Source of the DNA: Mauremys mutica
Taxonomy: Eukaryota > Chordata > Testudines > Geoemydidae
Length of the DNA stretch: 64,000 nucleotides
Direction: 5' to 3'
Assembly: GCF_020497125.1 (NCBI RefSeq)
Contig: NC_059082.1
Location: forward strand, 61,024,948 to 61,088,947
Below are positions 22,078-32,771 of the stretch, in pieces. The translations under genes and the position numbers were made by a program. The stretch's first letter is position 1. Every line of letters starts with the position of its first letter. Below the pieces are notes generated by a model, which made no database searches, was not told where the DNA came from, and saw nothing but the letters and a program-made list of their open reading frames with translations.

Positions 22078-23285
22078 AGTTACAAACATCCAGACAAATT
22101 TGATATGGGAGAAGCGGTGGATATGGTATACCTAGACTTTAGTAAGGCATTTGATACGGTCTTGCATGATATTCTTATCAATAAACTAGGCAAATACAAT
22201 TTAGATGGGGCTACTATAAGGTGGGTGCATAACTGGCTGGATAACCGTACTCAGAGAGTAGTTATTAATGGTTCCCAATCCTGCTGGAAAGGTATAACAA
22301 GTGGGGTTCCGCAGGGGTCTGTTTTGGGACCGGCTCTGTTCAATATCTTCATCAACGACTTAGATGTTGGCATAGAAAGTACGCTTATGAAGTTTGCAGA
22401 TGATACCAAACTGGGAGGGATTGCAACTGCTTTGGAGGACAGGGTCATAATTCAAAATGATCTGGACAAAGTGGAGAAATGGTCTGAGGTAAACCAGATG
22501 AAGTTTAATGAAGACAAATGCAAAGTGCTCCACTTAGGAAGGAACAATCAGTTTCACACGTACAGAATGGGAAGAGACTGTCTAGGAAGGAGTACGGCAG
22601 AAAGGGATCTAGGGGTTATAGTGGACCACAAGCTGAATATGAGTCAACAGTGTGAGGCTGTTGCAAAAAAAGCAAACGTGATTCTGGGATGCATTAACAG
22701 GTGTGTTGTGAGCAAGACATGAGAAGTCATTCTTCCGCTCTCCTCTGCACTGGTTAAGCCTCAACTGGAGTATTGTGTCCAGTTCTGGGCACCGCATTTC
22801 AAGAAAGATGTGGAGAAATTGGAGAGGGTCCAGAGAAGAGCAACAAGAATGATTAAAGGTCTTGAGAACATGACCTATGAAGGAAGGCTGAAAGAATTGG
22901 GTTTGTTTAGTCTGGAAAAGAGAAGACAGACAGGACATGATAGCAGTTTTCAGGTATCTAAAAGGGTGTCATAAGGAGGAGGGTGAAAACTTGTTCACCT
23001 TAGCCTCTAATGATAGAACAAGAAGCAATGGGCTTAAACTGCAGCAAGGGAGATTTAGGTTGGACATTAGGAAAAAGTTCCTAACTGTCAGGGTGGTTAA
23101 ACACTGGAATAAATTGCTTAGGGAGGTTGTGGAATCTCCATCTCTGGAGATATTTAAGAGTAGGTTAGATAAATGTACATCAGGGATGGTCTAGACAGTA
23201 TTTGGTCCTGCCATGAGGGCAGGGGACTGGACTCGATGACCTCTCGAGGTCCCTTCCAGTCCTAGAGTCTGTGAATCTATGAATA
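22078..23285 (+). mobile_element. 5'-truncated CR1 LINE with readable reverse transcriptase
   Basis: The frame from 22105 reads the reverse-transcriptase core: YLDFSKAFD (motif A), SGVPQGSVLGP (motif B) and FADDTKLGG (motif C). One in-frame TGA at 22720 interrupts it and the same frame then resumes ([12 protein letters not shown]). A frameshift near 22930 moves the C-terminal part to another frame, where SLEIFKSRLDK is read. The 3' end closes with TCTGTGAATCTATGAATAAA, the CR1-type short terminal repeats. Compared with the other CR1 copies here it is the least decayed. It cannot be mobile because its 5' half is missing. Confidence 0.9.
22105..23200 (+). pseudogene. CR1 ORF2 reverse-transcriptase C-terminal part, broken
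   Basis: An open frame of 205 codons covers the palm motifs of the CR1 reverse transcriptase. The catalytic FADD is intact. The endonuclease and the N-terminal part are absent through truncation. The nonsense codon at 22720 most likely arose from a CGA arginine codon, a common CpG decay; that is inference. Confidence 0.85.
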
Positions 23286-25740
23286 AATTGTTGCTGTGTG
23301 CGGAAGTCACTGAAGAAAATATGACCCCAGTATTTCTCTCTGCTAAAAGGAGGAGTATCAGTCACTTCCTGAGGTGGAAAGTTTGTTGAAGCTTGGAAAT
23401 GCTAGCTTCTAACATCAGCTCTGTTTATAGCAAATCTACCTTAGTACCCTGCCAGTGCATCTAGATATAGTTTGAATTTCCATCTTGAGGCTTTTCTCCA
23501 AAGTGAGGCAAAGATGAGGGGATCAAGAGAGTTCAACAAAGATGTGGGGGGTATGTTAACCACTAGATGTCACTACAACCTCAGGAATGAAGGAAGTCAT
23601 AGGCATCAGCAAGTGTTTAACAATGTCTTCTCACTTACTTTGTGGGGCCCCAGGCTGGAGATTTTTTCCTTGAGACCTCCCTTGTGGCCAAGAGGGGTTA
23701 GAGTGTGTATGGTCTGTGTGAGACAGGGAGTATGTAGCAGAAGGCCAAATAAATCAGGAAGTCCCAAAGAAAACAAGCTTCTCTGCCCCAAGGTGTCTCC
23801 TCAAGCCCTCTCACTTCTTCCAAGGCCCTTTGATAACAAGATTACCAACAGCTTCTACACCTTTCTAGACTATGGGGTTTCCTCGGACTGAGGAAGCCAG
23901 ATGGCCTGTTATCTCTTCCTGCTTAAGTGTTTGCCCCGATTAGCCCAGAGGCAAACACTCTAACTGGCAAGATGCGCTCTCTGCCTGGGTCCCTTTGCCA
24001 GTAACTAACCCCTTCCCTGTCTGTGGTGTTAATAAGGTGTAACTTAATTCGACAAAGTTCATTCAGCATGTTACAGGAAATTGTCAGCCTGTCACATGCA
24101 GCACTTTCCAAAGTTAAGTGGTTGCAAACAGATTCAGGATTTTGTTTGGATCCAAGAGGTCTATAATGAAAAGTAGAAACACCCATGCACCATTTCACGT
24201 TTCCCACTCCATTTAACGTCCAGCTGAGCTCCAGTTACAGAGCTTGGCTAGCTGCTGCCAGCTAGCGGCCACTGAGCACTACTCAATGACAACCATGTTG
24301 GAGTCTTGAATGGAAAGTGTCAAAGCTTCCTGAAGGAAGCTGTTAACATGGTTGCCAGTTAAGCATTCCCCCAAGGGAGTGGATTACATAATGGCTTTCA
24401 AAGAACAAAATAAATTTAACCCTAACATCTCGAAGAACACCAGTTATGGAACAGAGATGTAATGCTTTTTTCCCCTGTAATCAAATGCAGGGTGTTTGTA
24501 TTGGTATCAGAATTCAGCACATTATTGCTTCATATTAATGAGCTTCTGCATCTTTTAAAATGTATACAATGATAAATCTCTTGTGGAAAGCACATATCTT
24601 GCTTGCCATGCCTGAGAGAGCCCCAGATAAGTAAATATTTTGTGTCCTTGTTTCATACTATTGTTATTTCCCAGATAACCTGTTTCTTGTAGAACTAAGG
24701 CTCTAGGGAACAGCTGAAGAATGATACTGCCGCTCAGCTTCTCCTTAGCCGCAGAGTAGCAAGCTGGCAAGAGAAGGATGCAATGGCAAAAGGAAGATGG
24801 ACCCGGCAACCACACCCAAGCTGCCTCTGTGCAGTGGGAGTTGGGCTGTTCATGTTATTTAGTATGGCTTAGCTGATCCATCGTAGTGGTGGGTTTTTAT
24901 CGGTTTATTGCAAATGGACCCAGAAGTTGATCTATGGGAATGACTTTTAAATAGAAAGAAAAGAATCAATACAAAGAGTACACCGCATTGAGGTCCTGAT
25001 CCTGTCATGGATCCCTGGGGGCAGGTTGTTGTAGGCACAGGGGCTTGCCTATATCGATCTGGCTGCAGGAATGGAGCCTTAGTATGTCCCACAAGGATGC
25101 ATCTCTTTTATTACCTATAACTCTAATCCAGCAATCCACCCCATGCAAGTGGGCAGCTTTTCCCACGCAGAGTCCAATCTCTTCAGAGGAGTTACACCAG
25201 TTTATACCAGCTGAGGACTGGGCCCAGTGTTATTTCAGTGGAGGGAGGGGAGAAAAGGCAGTGGTTTCTTGGTGATGTTCAGTAATGCCTAGACTTTCTC
25301 AGACTGAGATTGCACCCAAGTGCATGTTGGTCTTCAGGAGGTGTTCTGCTGGACAGTTCCCCAATGGCATCCATCACTGCAACAGCAGAATTGGTTCTAG
25401 CAACATTATGACTCTCACACTTAACTTTGGTTGCCTTTCCAGAACCCAAAGGACTCATATAGCATCACTGTGCCAGTCTGCATGGGAGGTGATATGATAA
25501 TGGTCTACACAAAATTACTCTAGCAATCAATGAAACATACAATGGAAAATCCATAAGTAGTGTGTTTTTCTTGCTCTGTATGAGCAAGCGTATGTCCAAG
25601 TAAAGAGCATTAAAGAGCCTAACTTGCTGTTTTGTTTTTGCCCTTTCTGAGTGGTGTCAGCTACAGTGCATGAAATAAAATAAATGTTCAAGGTAATTGA
25701 GGCACTTAGGGCCAGATCTTGAGCTGGTGTCAATTGCCAG
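23286..25740. other. Intergenic, low-annotation stretch
   Basis: No coding similarity. A loose inverted repeat lies at about 24287-24354 (CAACCATGTTGGAG and AACATGGTTGCC), with AGCTTCC/GGAAGCT pairing inside. A palindromic-MITE fragment may be present at 25180-25225 (TTACACCAGTTTATACCAGC). Confidence 0.4.
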
Positions 25741-25741
25741 A

Positions 25742-25955
25742 GTTCTTCTTCAAGTACTTGCTCATATCGATTCCAATTAGGTGTGCGCACACCGTGAACA
25801 CAGTTTGTGGGAAAGTTTGTTTTTGTTTTTTGGTTTTTTTTCCCCTAGCAGCACCTGTTGGGTCAACTCTGGAGCCCCCTGGAGTCGTGCCTTCATGGTG
25901 CTGCATAGAGGGCCCTGCCGGCCCGCCGCCTCTCCAGTTCCTTATTACTGTCAGT
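25742..25955 (+). repeat. DIRS left inverted terminal repeat
   Basis: The start, TTGCTCATATCGATTCCAAT then AGGTGTGCGCAC, pairs as an inverted repeat with the right end (TAACTGGAATGGATATGAGC). The pairing continues through CCCCTAGCAGCACC, CTCTGGAGCCCCCTGGAGTC and CTCCAGTTCCTTATT, for about 210 bases with scattered differences. Confidence 0.85.
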
Positions 25956-26599
25956 GGTGGTCGTCGGAACATTTCGTTTCGTTTTCAATGAGCGATCCTC
26001 TAGCATATTTTCTGTAAATAGTTAAAGATAGTTTTAAAAATTATTGTAGTTAGACAACTGGACTTGGGTACCTGGGGAGCGTTTCCCTCCCCCACTTCCC
26101 TGTCCCTCTCCCAGGCCTGGGGCATGCCTCAGACACAGGGCTTGGCTTTTCTAAAGTGCTTGGGGGAGTCCCATCAAGCAGACAGGTGCAAGATCTGTAG
26201 GAGCTTTTACCTCTGCACGAAGAAGGAGAGGGATCGCAGACTAAAGTTGCTGCTAATGGAAGCAGCTCACCGCCCTCTGTCTGAGGTGAGCCCCATGGAT
26301 GGGGCTCCTCACCATCGGTGCGAAGCATACCAGCTTCGGTCTCGGAGCTGCAGAGGAAGGACTCTTGGATAACAGGGAATGTGGGTGATCCAGGCAGCCA
26401 CCAGGCCCTAGGCAGACATTTTGAGGATATGCTCGAGGGCATTATACCAACCTCTCAACTGGATCCTTCTTTCCCGTTTTCAGAACATGTATCTCATTTC
26501 TACCAAGTGTGGTCCCAAATCACCTCAGACTGTTGGGTCCTCCACACGGTGGAGATGGGATATTCTCTCCAATTTTCCTCTACCACCCTCCTTCCCCGT

Positions 26600-27357
26600 C
26601 CCTTTTCAGGGACCCCTTTCATGAGCAGCTTCTCGTTCAAACCCTCCTGTCAGTGGGGGCTGTGGAAGAGGTTCCACTGGAGCTCAGGGAAAAGGGGCTT
26701 TACTCCTGGTATTTCCTAATACCGAAAGTAAAAGGGGGCCTCAGACCCATCTTGGACTTGCACAACCTCAACAGGTTCATGAAGAAACTAAAGTTTCCAG
26801 TGGTCTCTTTGGCCACTATCATCCCGTCCCTGGATGCAGGAGATTGGTATCCCACCTTTGACTTGAAGGACACATACTTCCACATTTCCATAATCCCGCC
26901 CCACAGGCACTTCTTAAGGTTAACAGTCGGGAGTTCCCACTTAAAAAATTCACAATACTACCATTTGGCCTATCATCAACACCTCGGTTGTTTACCAAAT
27001 ATATGTCAGTTGTGGCTGCTTTTCTATGGAAAAAGCAGGTTCAGGTATTTCCTTACTGAGATTACTGGCTAGTCAAGAGCCGGTCCAGAACACAAGTGGA
27101 TCACCATGTCTCCCTCATACGATCCACCTTCAATGCATTGGGCTTCCTCCTAAACACTCAAAAGCCAACATTCACCTTTACTCAGAGAATAGAGTTCATA
27201 GGGGAAGTGCTATACTCAGTACCTGCCAGAGCATTCCTGTCCCAACCCCACTTCCAGGCCATTCATGACATCATATAGGACTTCAAACAATTCCCTATAA
27301 CCACAGTAAGATGTTGCTTAAAACTCCTAGGTCACATGGCATCTTCAACGTATGTAG
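26600..27357 (+). pseudogene. DIRS reverse transcriptase fragment
   Basis: One frame (26509-27072) reads VPLELREKGLYSWYFLIPK, GGLRPILDLHNLNRF, then FDLKDTYFHISI (motif A), which is typical of DIRS and related pol. A frameshift near 26940 moves to another frame reading LPFGLSSTPRLFTKYM. The active-site box that should read YLDDWL is PY-stop-DYWL, so the YLDD aspartate pair is lost. A C-terminal stretch, NTQKPTFTFTQRIEFIGEV, follows. The fragment stops near 27357 at the nested insertion. Confidence 0.85.
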
Positions 27358-28418
27358 TGCAATATGCGAGGCCGAGGAAGTGCCTGGTTGGGATGCACGC
27401 GCTCAGCTGCTGTCTTGTGGCATTGTTAGGATCTGCCTGAGCATGTGCGTTTTGCACGCCCTCCCCCCACTCCCACTCCCCCAATTCCTTCTCAACCATG
27501 CTCAGCTGAAGACGGGACTCGGGGCAGTGCTGAACCTCTTCCCTGGTCACTGAAGGAAATAAATACAAGGACATAGAAATAGTTAGATAGAAATATCCCA
27601 GTTATTTCCCTTCCCTTAGAATAGTTACCTATTTAAAACAAAAACTTTTTTCCTCTGGTTCATTTCCCATTGAGACACCCTCCCAAGGCATTCCTAGTTC
27701 AATAATGCCAGGATCCCCAGGATTTAAGAAATGTGCGGCTATCTCTAAGCAATGACTCTCCAAGTGGATCTCTGACTGCATCAGATCCTGTTACCAGATT
27801 CAGAATGCTCAACCACCCAAGGGCATCAGAACTCACTCTACTCGGGCAATTTCAACATCCATTGCCTTCCTCCATAATGTACTTATTACTGAGATCTGCA
27901 AGGCGGCCACGTGGACATCTGACCACACATTCACCAAACATCACACAGGATACCACGGAAGACACCATAGTAGGCCACACAGTACTCTACAGTGGCCACT
28001 GTTGCAACTCCAAACTCCCACCAACCATAGCAGGTACTGCTTCACATTCACTGGGAGTGGAGCACCCACAGGGACAGCATTCGAAGAAGAAGAGAAGCTT
28101 ACTCACCTTGCAGTAACTGAGGTTTTTCGAGATGCATGTCCCTGTGGGTGCTCCACTACCAACCCTCCTCCCCTCTACTTTGGAGTACTACTCTGACATC
28201 TCTACAGTAGAGAAGGAACTGAGGGGGGTGCGGGATGCAAGTGCTCAGGCAGACCCTAACGATGCCACAAGACAGCAGCTGAGTGCGTGCGTCCCGACCA
28301 GGCACTGCTACCGAAGATCTCCGATCAATGGTGCTGGGACGCATTGTCACCTGCAGTGGAGCACCCACAGGGGGACACATCTTGAAGATCCTCAGTTATT
28401 GCAAGGTGAGTGAACTTC
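27358..28418 (+). mobile_element. Nested second DIRS-lineage element (internally deleted)
   Basis: An inverted repeat pairs about 27363-27500 (CAGCTGCTGTCTTGTGGCAT, then TGCCTGAGCA) with about 28200-28310 (ATGCCACAAGACAGCAGCTG). Between them lie the C-terminal end of a DIRS recombinase and, at about 28058-28165, a palindromic block built on GGAGCACCCACAGGG and CCCTGTGGGTGCTCC that has the form of an internal complementary region. The ITRs differ from those of the host element, so this is a separate DIRS lineage. It interrupts the host between the reverse transcriptase and RNase H regions, and part of the host is missing. Confidence 0.75.
27735..27975 (+). pseudogene. Tyrosine recombinase C-terminus of nested DIRS
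   Basis: The open stretch from about 27756 reads LSKWISDCIRSCYQ, then RTHSTRAISTS and EICKAATWTSDHTF. HSTR is the conserved HxxR box of tyrosine recombinases, with catalytic His and Arg kept. KAATWTS before the final helix matches the DIRS family. The catalytic tyrosine region further on cannot be fixed with confidence. There is no N-terminal part. Confidence 0.75.
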
Positions 28419-28429
28419 TCTTCTGCTCC

Positions 28430-29760
28430 TTCCTAAACCACAGCCCAGATTCATTGACAGACGCATTTCTCCTTCCATGGAAGGACTGCCTGTTCTATGC
28501 GTTCCTCCCATATCACCGATTCACAAGGTCCTCCTCAAAATCCGGAGCAATGGAACCTCAGTGATCTTGGTGGTACCAGCCTGGCCACATCAGCATTGGT
28601 ACACCACCCTACTGTAGCTATCTGTGGACACTCCAATCACTCTATTGCTAGTTCCGGACCTATCACATAACATCACAGAAGGCTTTGACACCCCAATCTT
28701 GAGTCTCTCCACCTCATGGCTTGGACGCTGTGTGTTTGAACCCGCTAGAGCTTACATGCTCAGACCCTGTTAGAGAGGTTCTACTGGGTAGCAGAAAGCC
28801 TTCAACCAGAGCGACTTACCTAGCCAAGTGGAAGAGATTAATGATTTGGTGCTTGCTGAGTCATATCTCTCCAACACAATCGTTGATCCCCTTTATCTTG
28901 GACTACCTCCTAAAGTTGAAACAGTAGAGCTTGTCTCACTCCTCGATAAAGGTTCATCTGGCTGCCATCTCAACTTTTCACCCAGGAGAGCATGGAGGCA
29001 CCATCTTCACTAACAAAATGGTGTGGCGCTTCCTCAAGTGGTTAAACAGATTATATCATCATATTTGCTGACCCATCCCCGCTTGGGACCTTAACTTGGT
29101 ACACTCAAGGCTGATGGGGCTCCCGTTCGAGCCCCAAGCTACGTGCTCACTCCTCTACTTTTCCTACAAGGTGGCCTTTTTGATTGCAATAACATTAGCC
29201 AGAAGGGTGTCCATGCTCAAGGCTCTCAGATCCGACCCTCCATATACCATTTTCTACAAAGATAAGGTGCAACTGCGACCCCACCCGGCGTTCCTCCTGA
29301 AAGTGGTCTTGAGTTTCCACACCAATCAAGACATATATTCCTTCTGTTTTTTCCCCTGAAACCCATGCCAATAGCCACGAGCAGAGGCTCCATTCTCTGG
29401 ATCTGCAGCATGCATTGACATTTTATATTGAACGAATTAAGCTGTTCCATAAGTTAAACCAGCTGTTTGTTGCTGTGGCGGACAGGATGAAAGGCCTCCC
29501 AGTGTCCACACAAAGGATATCATTGTAGATCACATCCTGTATCTGGGTTTATTACGACCTCACTAAGGTCCCTGCCCTTGCTCTGACTGCACACTCCACC
29601 GGAGCTCAGGCATCGTTGACGGCTTTCCTGGCCCAGGTAATGATCCAGGAGATATGCAGCATCTACGTGGTCTTCGGTCCACACCTTCCTTTCACATTAC
29701 ACCATCATCCAGCACACCAGGGATGATGCAGTGTTCGGCAAGGCTATGCTTCAATCAGCG
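28430..29760 (+). pseudogene. DIRS RNase H end and tyrosine recombinase, broken
   Basis: After a degenerate pol tail (DAFLLPWKDCLFYAFLPY) the recombinase begins near 28720: SRKPSTRATYLAKWKRL (SAM-like N-terminal domain), then SSIKVHLAAISTFHPGEH, then FEPQATCSLLYFSYKVAFLI and ITLARRVS, whose arginines include the first catalytic one. Further on the HxxR box reads HSTG (near 29593), so the second catalytic arginine is replaced by glycine. Several stops and at least one frameshift interrupt the frame. Confidence 0.8.
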
Positions 29761-29804
29761 ATTCCATAAACTCCAACCCCATCTCCTAGGTAGGGCTTGG
29801 GAAT

Positions 29805-29910
29805 CACCTAATTGGAATCGATATGAGCAAGCACTCGAAGAAGAAAAAACGGTTACTCACCTTCTTGTAACTGTTGTTCTTTGAGATGTGTTGCTCATAT
29901 CCATTCCAAA
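29805..29910 (+). repeat. DIRS internal complementary region
   Basis: The first half (CCTAATTGGAATCGATATGA, then GCAAGCACTCGAAGAAG) is the complement of the left outer end. The second half (TAACTGTTGTTCTTTGAGAT, then TTGCTCATATCCATTCC) is the complement of the right outer end. The fusion of both edges in one internal block is the diagnostic DIRS feature, used in replication to join the two ends. Confidence 0.85.
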
Positions 29911-29929
29911 CCCACCCGCCTTCCCCTCT

Positions 29930-30146
29930 GTTAGAGTATCTGGCAAGAAGGAACTGGAGATAAGGCGGGTTGGCAGGACCCTATATGTGGCACCAGGAAG
30001 GCGTGACTCCAGGGAGCTCCAGAGCTGACCCGATGGGTGCTGCTAGGGGAAAAACCTTCTGGCGAACTGTGTACGCGGCGCACACACACACCTAACTGGA
30101 ATGGATATGAGCAACATATCTCAAAGAACAACAGTTACGGGAAGGT
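29930..30146 (-). repeat. DIRS right inverted terminal repeat
   Basis: This repeat pairs with 25742-25955 over about 210 bases, including GAAGGAACTGGAGATAAGGC and the block AGCTCCAGAGCTGACCCG. Its outer end extends past the left repeat with ACAACAGTTACGGGAAGGTG. Confidence 0.8.
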
Positions 30147-30394
30147 GAGTAGCCGCTTTTTTCAAGGAAGTCAATTGGACTCCAACAGGCTAAACAAAAG
30201 GAGTTTCTCTGCTAACCTAGATAAAGTAACAGAGGAAATGGGGAGCAAGTTGTTGTAGTTCTCTGTAGCACAAGAGTATACAAATGCCCAGGTTAGTGCC
30301 TCACTCAGTCAAGTCTACTCCCATATGTGGGGGAGGGGGGAAAGGGAGGAGAGAGACACAGGAGGATAGGAATTGAAAAGATAATTCAGGTCAC

Positions 30395-30478
30395 GGGCCA
30401 GATCCTCGGCTGCTTTAATCAGTCAACTAATTACTATAGCACTACTCCAAATTACACTAGTGGAGGAGCTGGCCCAGT
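30395..30478. mobile_element. Short palindromic MITE
   Basis: GGGCCAGATCCTCGGCTG at the left pairs imperfectly with GGAGGAGCTGGCCC at the right, with an AAATTACAC-type arm. It is one of several related hairpin elements in the window (30643, 41736, 47938, 49044). Confidence 0.55.
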
Positions 30479-30642
30479 GTTACTTTTAAAAAAGATTCAT
30501 CATCATCCTCAATCCCCCAATTGGGCTTTCTTCCGGCATTTTTGTCAAAGACCAATTATATTCTCCTCCTATGTTTTAGATTCTTTGCAGGTCAAAAGCA
30601 TGTAGTAAAATGAAAATGACTTCTGGGGTCAAATCCAACAAT

Positions 30643-30736
30643 GTGTCAGATTCTCAGCTGGTGTAAATAAATATAAATTGAGGTAAATCATCAGCTCCTT
30701 TGACATCAAGGATTTCACAAGATGAGAATCTGCCCC
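30643..30736. mobile_element. Short palindromic MITE
   Basis: TCAGATTCTCAGCTGGTGTA pairs with GATGAGAATCTGCCCC; this is the same GATTCTCAGCTGGTGTAAA type as the other hairpin elements. Confidence 0.55.
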
Positions 30737-31299
30737 ATTTTCTTCAAAATTGAGAGTGAGAGAGATTTCTTCCAGCAGGTGGCATATGGAGTCTCTATTA
30801 ACAACAACATCAACAGCCAAATGCAACAATACAATTATCTACATGTATTTGTATTTCAGTCAGTTCTACTGGCATCTGAAAGGTGAGATGTGAGAGAACC
30901 TCTGCTGCTTCAATAAGGTGAGTTCCTACTGCACACTCCTGCTTCCTTTCTATCATCTGTGTGGGGTTTTGTTTGTGTGACGAAGGTGTAATATGTACTG
31001 TACAGCAATTCTTTCAGTTCAGTGACGTTTTCCTCTTCTGTTGTTCTTTGCCCCATTATCTTTCCAGGTACTGCAGTTAAGCTGACTGGTCTATAATTTG
31101 TCCTTATTCCCCTTTTCGTAGATAGGTACTATATTTGTTCTCTTCCAATCCTCTGGGATCTCTTCCATCCTCCATGAGTTCGCAAAGATAATTGCTTATG
31201 GCTCAAAGATCTCTTCAGCCAGTTCCTTACATATTCTAGGATGTATTTTATCAGGCTCTAACATGTAACTTGTTGATATAAATTATGTCTCTTGGGATG

Positions 31300-31525
31300 T
31301 GAAAAAAACACACCCTTGAGTGACATAAGTTACACTGGCAGAAGCTCCAGTGTTGACAGTGCTATGTCAGTGGGAGACACTCTCCCACCGATGTAGCTAC
31401 TGCTGCTCGTTGGGGGTGGTTTAATTATGCCGACGAGCAAGCGGCTAAAAGGGAGTTCTTACAGCAGTGCAGCTGCATCAGTACAGTTGTGCTGTACAAC
31501 TTTCTAGTGTAGACATGGCCTAAGT
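31300..31525. mobile_element. Small MITE-like insertion in the antisense CR1
   Basis: A segment with no CR1 likeness (CAGTGTTGACAGTGCTATGT, then TAGTGTAGACATGGCC) separates CR1 pieces before and after. The terminal GTGTAGACATGGCC resembles the ends of the other CpG-rich MITEs here. Exact limits are uncertain. Confidence 0.45.
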
Positions 31526-32328
31526 AATTTTTAACTTGTTCTTTTCCTATTTTAGCTTCCAAGCCTACCTCATTTGCACTGGTGTTCTCTATATTTGTCA
31601 TCTGATAACATAACTTTTTTGGTGAAAGCTGAAACAAAGACATTTAACAGTTTAGCTGTTGCCATGTTTACAGTTATTGTCTTTCCCCCTTCATTGAGTA
31701 ATGGGCCTTACTTGTCCTTGATCATCATCTAGCTTCTCATGTATTTGTAAAATGTTTTTTTGTTACCCTTTTAGAGCTCTTGCTAATTTAATCTAGTTTT
31801 GTGCCGTGGCCTTTCTAATTTTGTCTCTAACTGTTCGTGTTGTATTTTTATATTCATCCTTTGTAATTTAAGTTAGTTTCTCCTTTTTGTATGATTAATG
31901 GAAGATCTTCTGGTTAAGGAAGGGTGGCCTCTTACCGTATGTCCTATCTTTTCTACACATTAGTCTAGTTTGCTCTTGTGCTCTTAATAATGTGTTTGTA
32001 TTTTTCTTAAATGCCAACTTTCTTGAACTCTTTTTCCCCCCCTTAGACTTACTTCCCATGGAATCTTACCTACCACTTCTCTGTTTGCTAAACTCTACAT
32101 TCTTGAAATCCATTGTCTTTATTCTGCTGTTTTCCCTCCTGCAATTCCTTAGAATCATCAACTTGATCATTTCATTATCACTTTCACCCTAGCGGCCTTC
32201 TACCTTCAGATTCTCAACTAGTTCCTTTCTTTTTGTCAGAATCAAATCCAGAATAGCCTCTCCCCTAGTCACTTTCTCCACCTTTTGTAATAAAAAGTTG
32301 TCTCCCCTGTATTCCAAGAACTTGTTAG

Positions 32329-32771
32329 CAGCAAAGAATCCTGTGGCACCTTATAGACTAACAGACGTTTTGCAGCATGAGCTTTCGTGGGTGAATACCC
32401 ACTTCTTCGGATGCAAGTGGTGGAAATGTCCTGGGGCAGGTATATATAAGCAAGCAAGAAGCAAGCTAGAGATAACGAGGTTAGATCAATCAGGGTGGAT
32501 GAGGCCCTGTTCTAGCAGTTGAGGTGTGAAAACCAAGGGAGGAGAAACTGGTTCTGTAATTGGCAAGCCATTCACAGTCTTTGTTTAGACTCTAGCTTGC
32601 TTCTTGCTTGCTTATATATACCTGCCCCAGGACATTTCCACCACTTGCATCCGAAGAAGTGGGTATTCACCCACGAAAGCTCATGCTGCAAAACGTCTGT
32701 TAGTCTATAAGGTGCCACAGGATTCTTTGCTGCTTCTACAGAACCAGACTAACACGGCTACCCCTCTGATA
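32329..32771. mobile_element. Retroposed element with perfect 143-bp inverted repeat
   Basis: The arms 32329-32471 and 32590-32732 are exact reverse complements over 143 bp, separated by a 118-bp spacer. The right arm continues into a 39-bp tail ending in CGGCTACCCCTCTGATA. The insertion is flanked by the 13-14 bp direct duplication CAAGAACTTGTTAG (32315-32328 and 32772-32785). Both strands encode the same open frame, as expected from the palindrome. The unit resembles an abundant reptile SINE-like repeat I know only by memory. Confidence 0.85.

Larger units (their letters stand above)
25742..30146 (+). mobile_element. DIRS-type tyrosine-recombinase retrotransposon, degenerate
   Basis: The element has inverted terminal repeats, a DIRS/Gypsy-like reverse transcriptase, a tyrosine recombinase in place of an integrase, and an internal complementary region just before the right terminal repeat. 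The order is left ITR, pol fragments, recombinase, ICR, right ITR, as in DIRS elements, which integrate through a circular intermediate without target duplication. Both enzymes are broken by stops, frameshifts and altered catalytic residues. A second DIRS fragment is nested at about 27358-28418. Total length is about 4.4 kb including the nested piece, shorter than the usual 5-6 kb, so internal sequence has been lost. Confidence 0.85.

Noticed and set aside
24287..24354. A hairpin RNA gene at the CAACCATGTTGG inverted repeat
   Set aside because: The pairing is short and interrupted, with nothing to separate it from a repeat remnant.
32690..32771. A tRNA gene in the tail of the inverted-repeat element
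   Set aside because: I see no complete A and B box arrangement or cloverleaf; it looks like a SINE-type tail.
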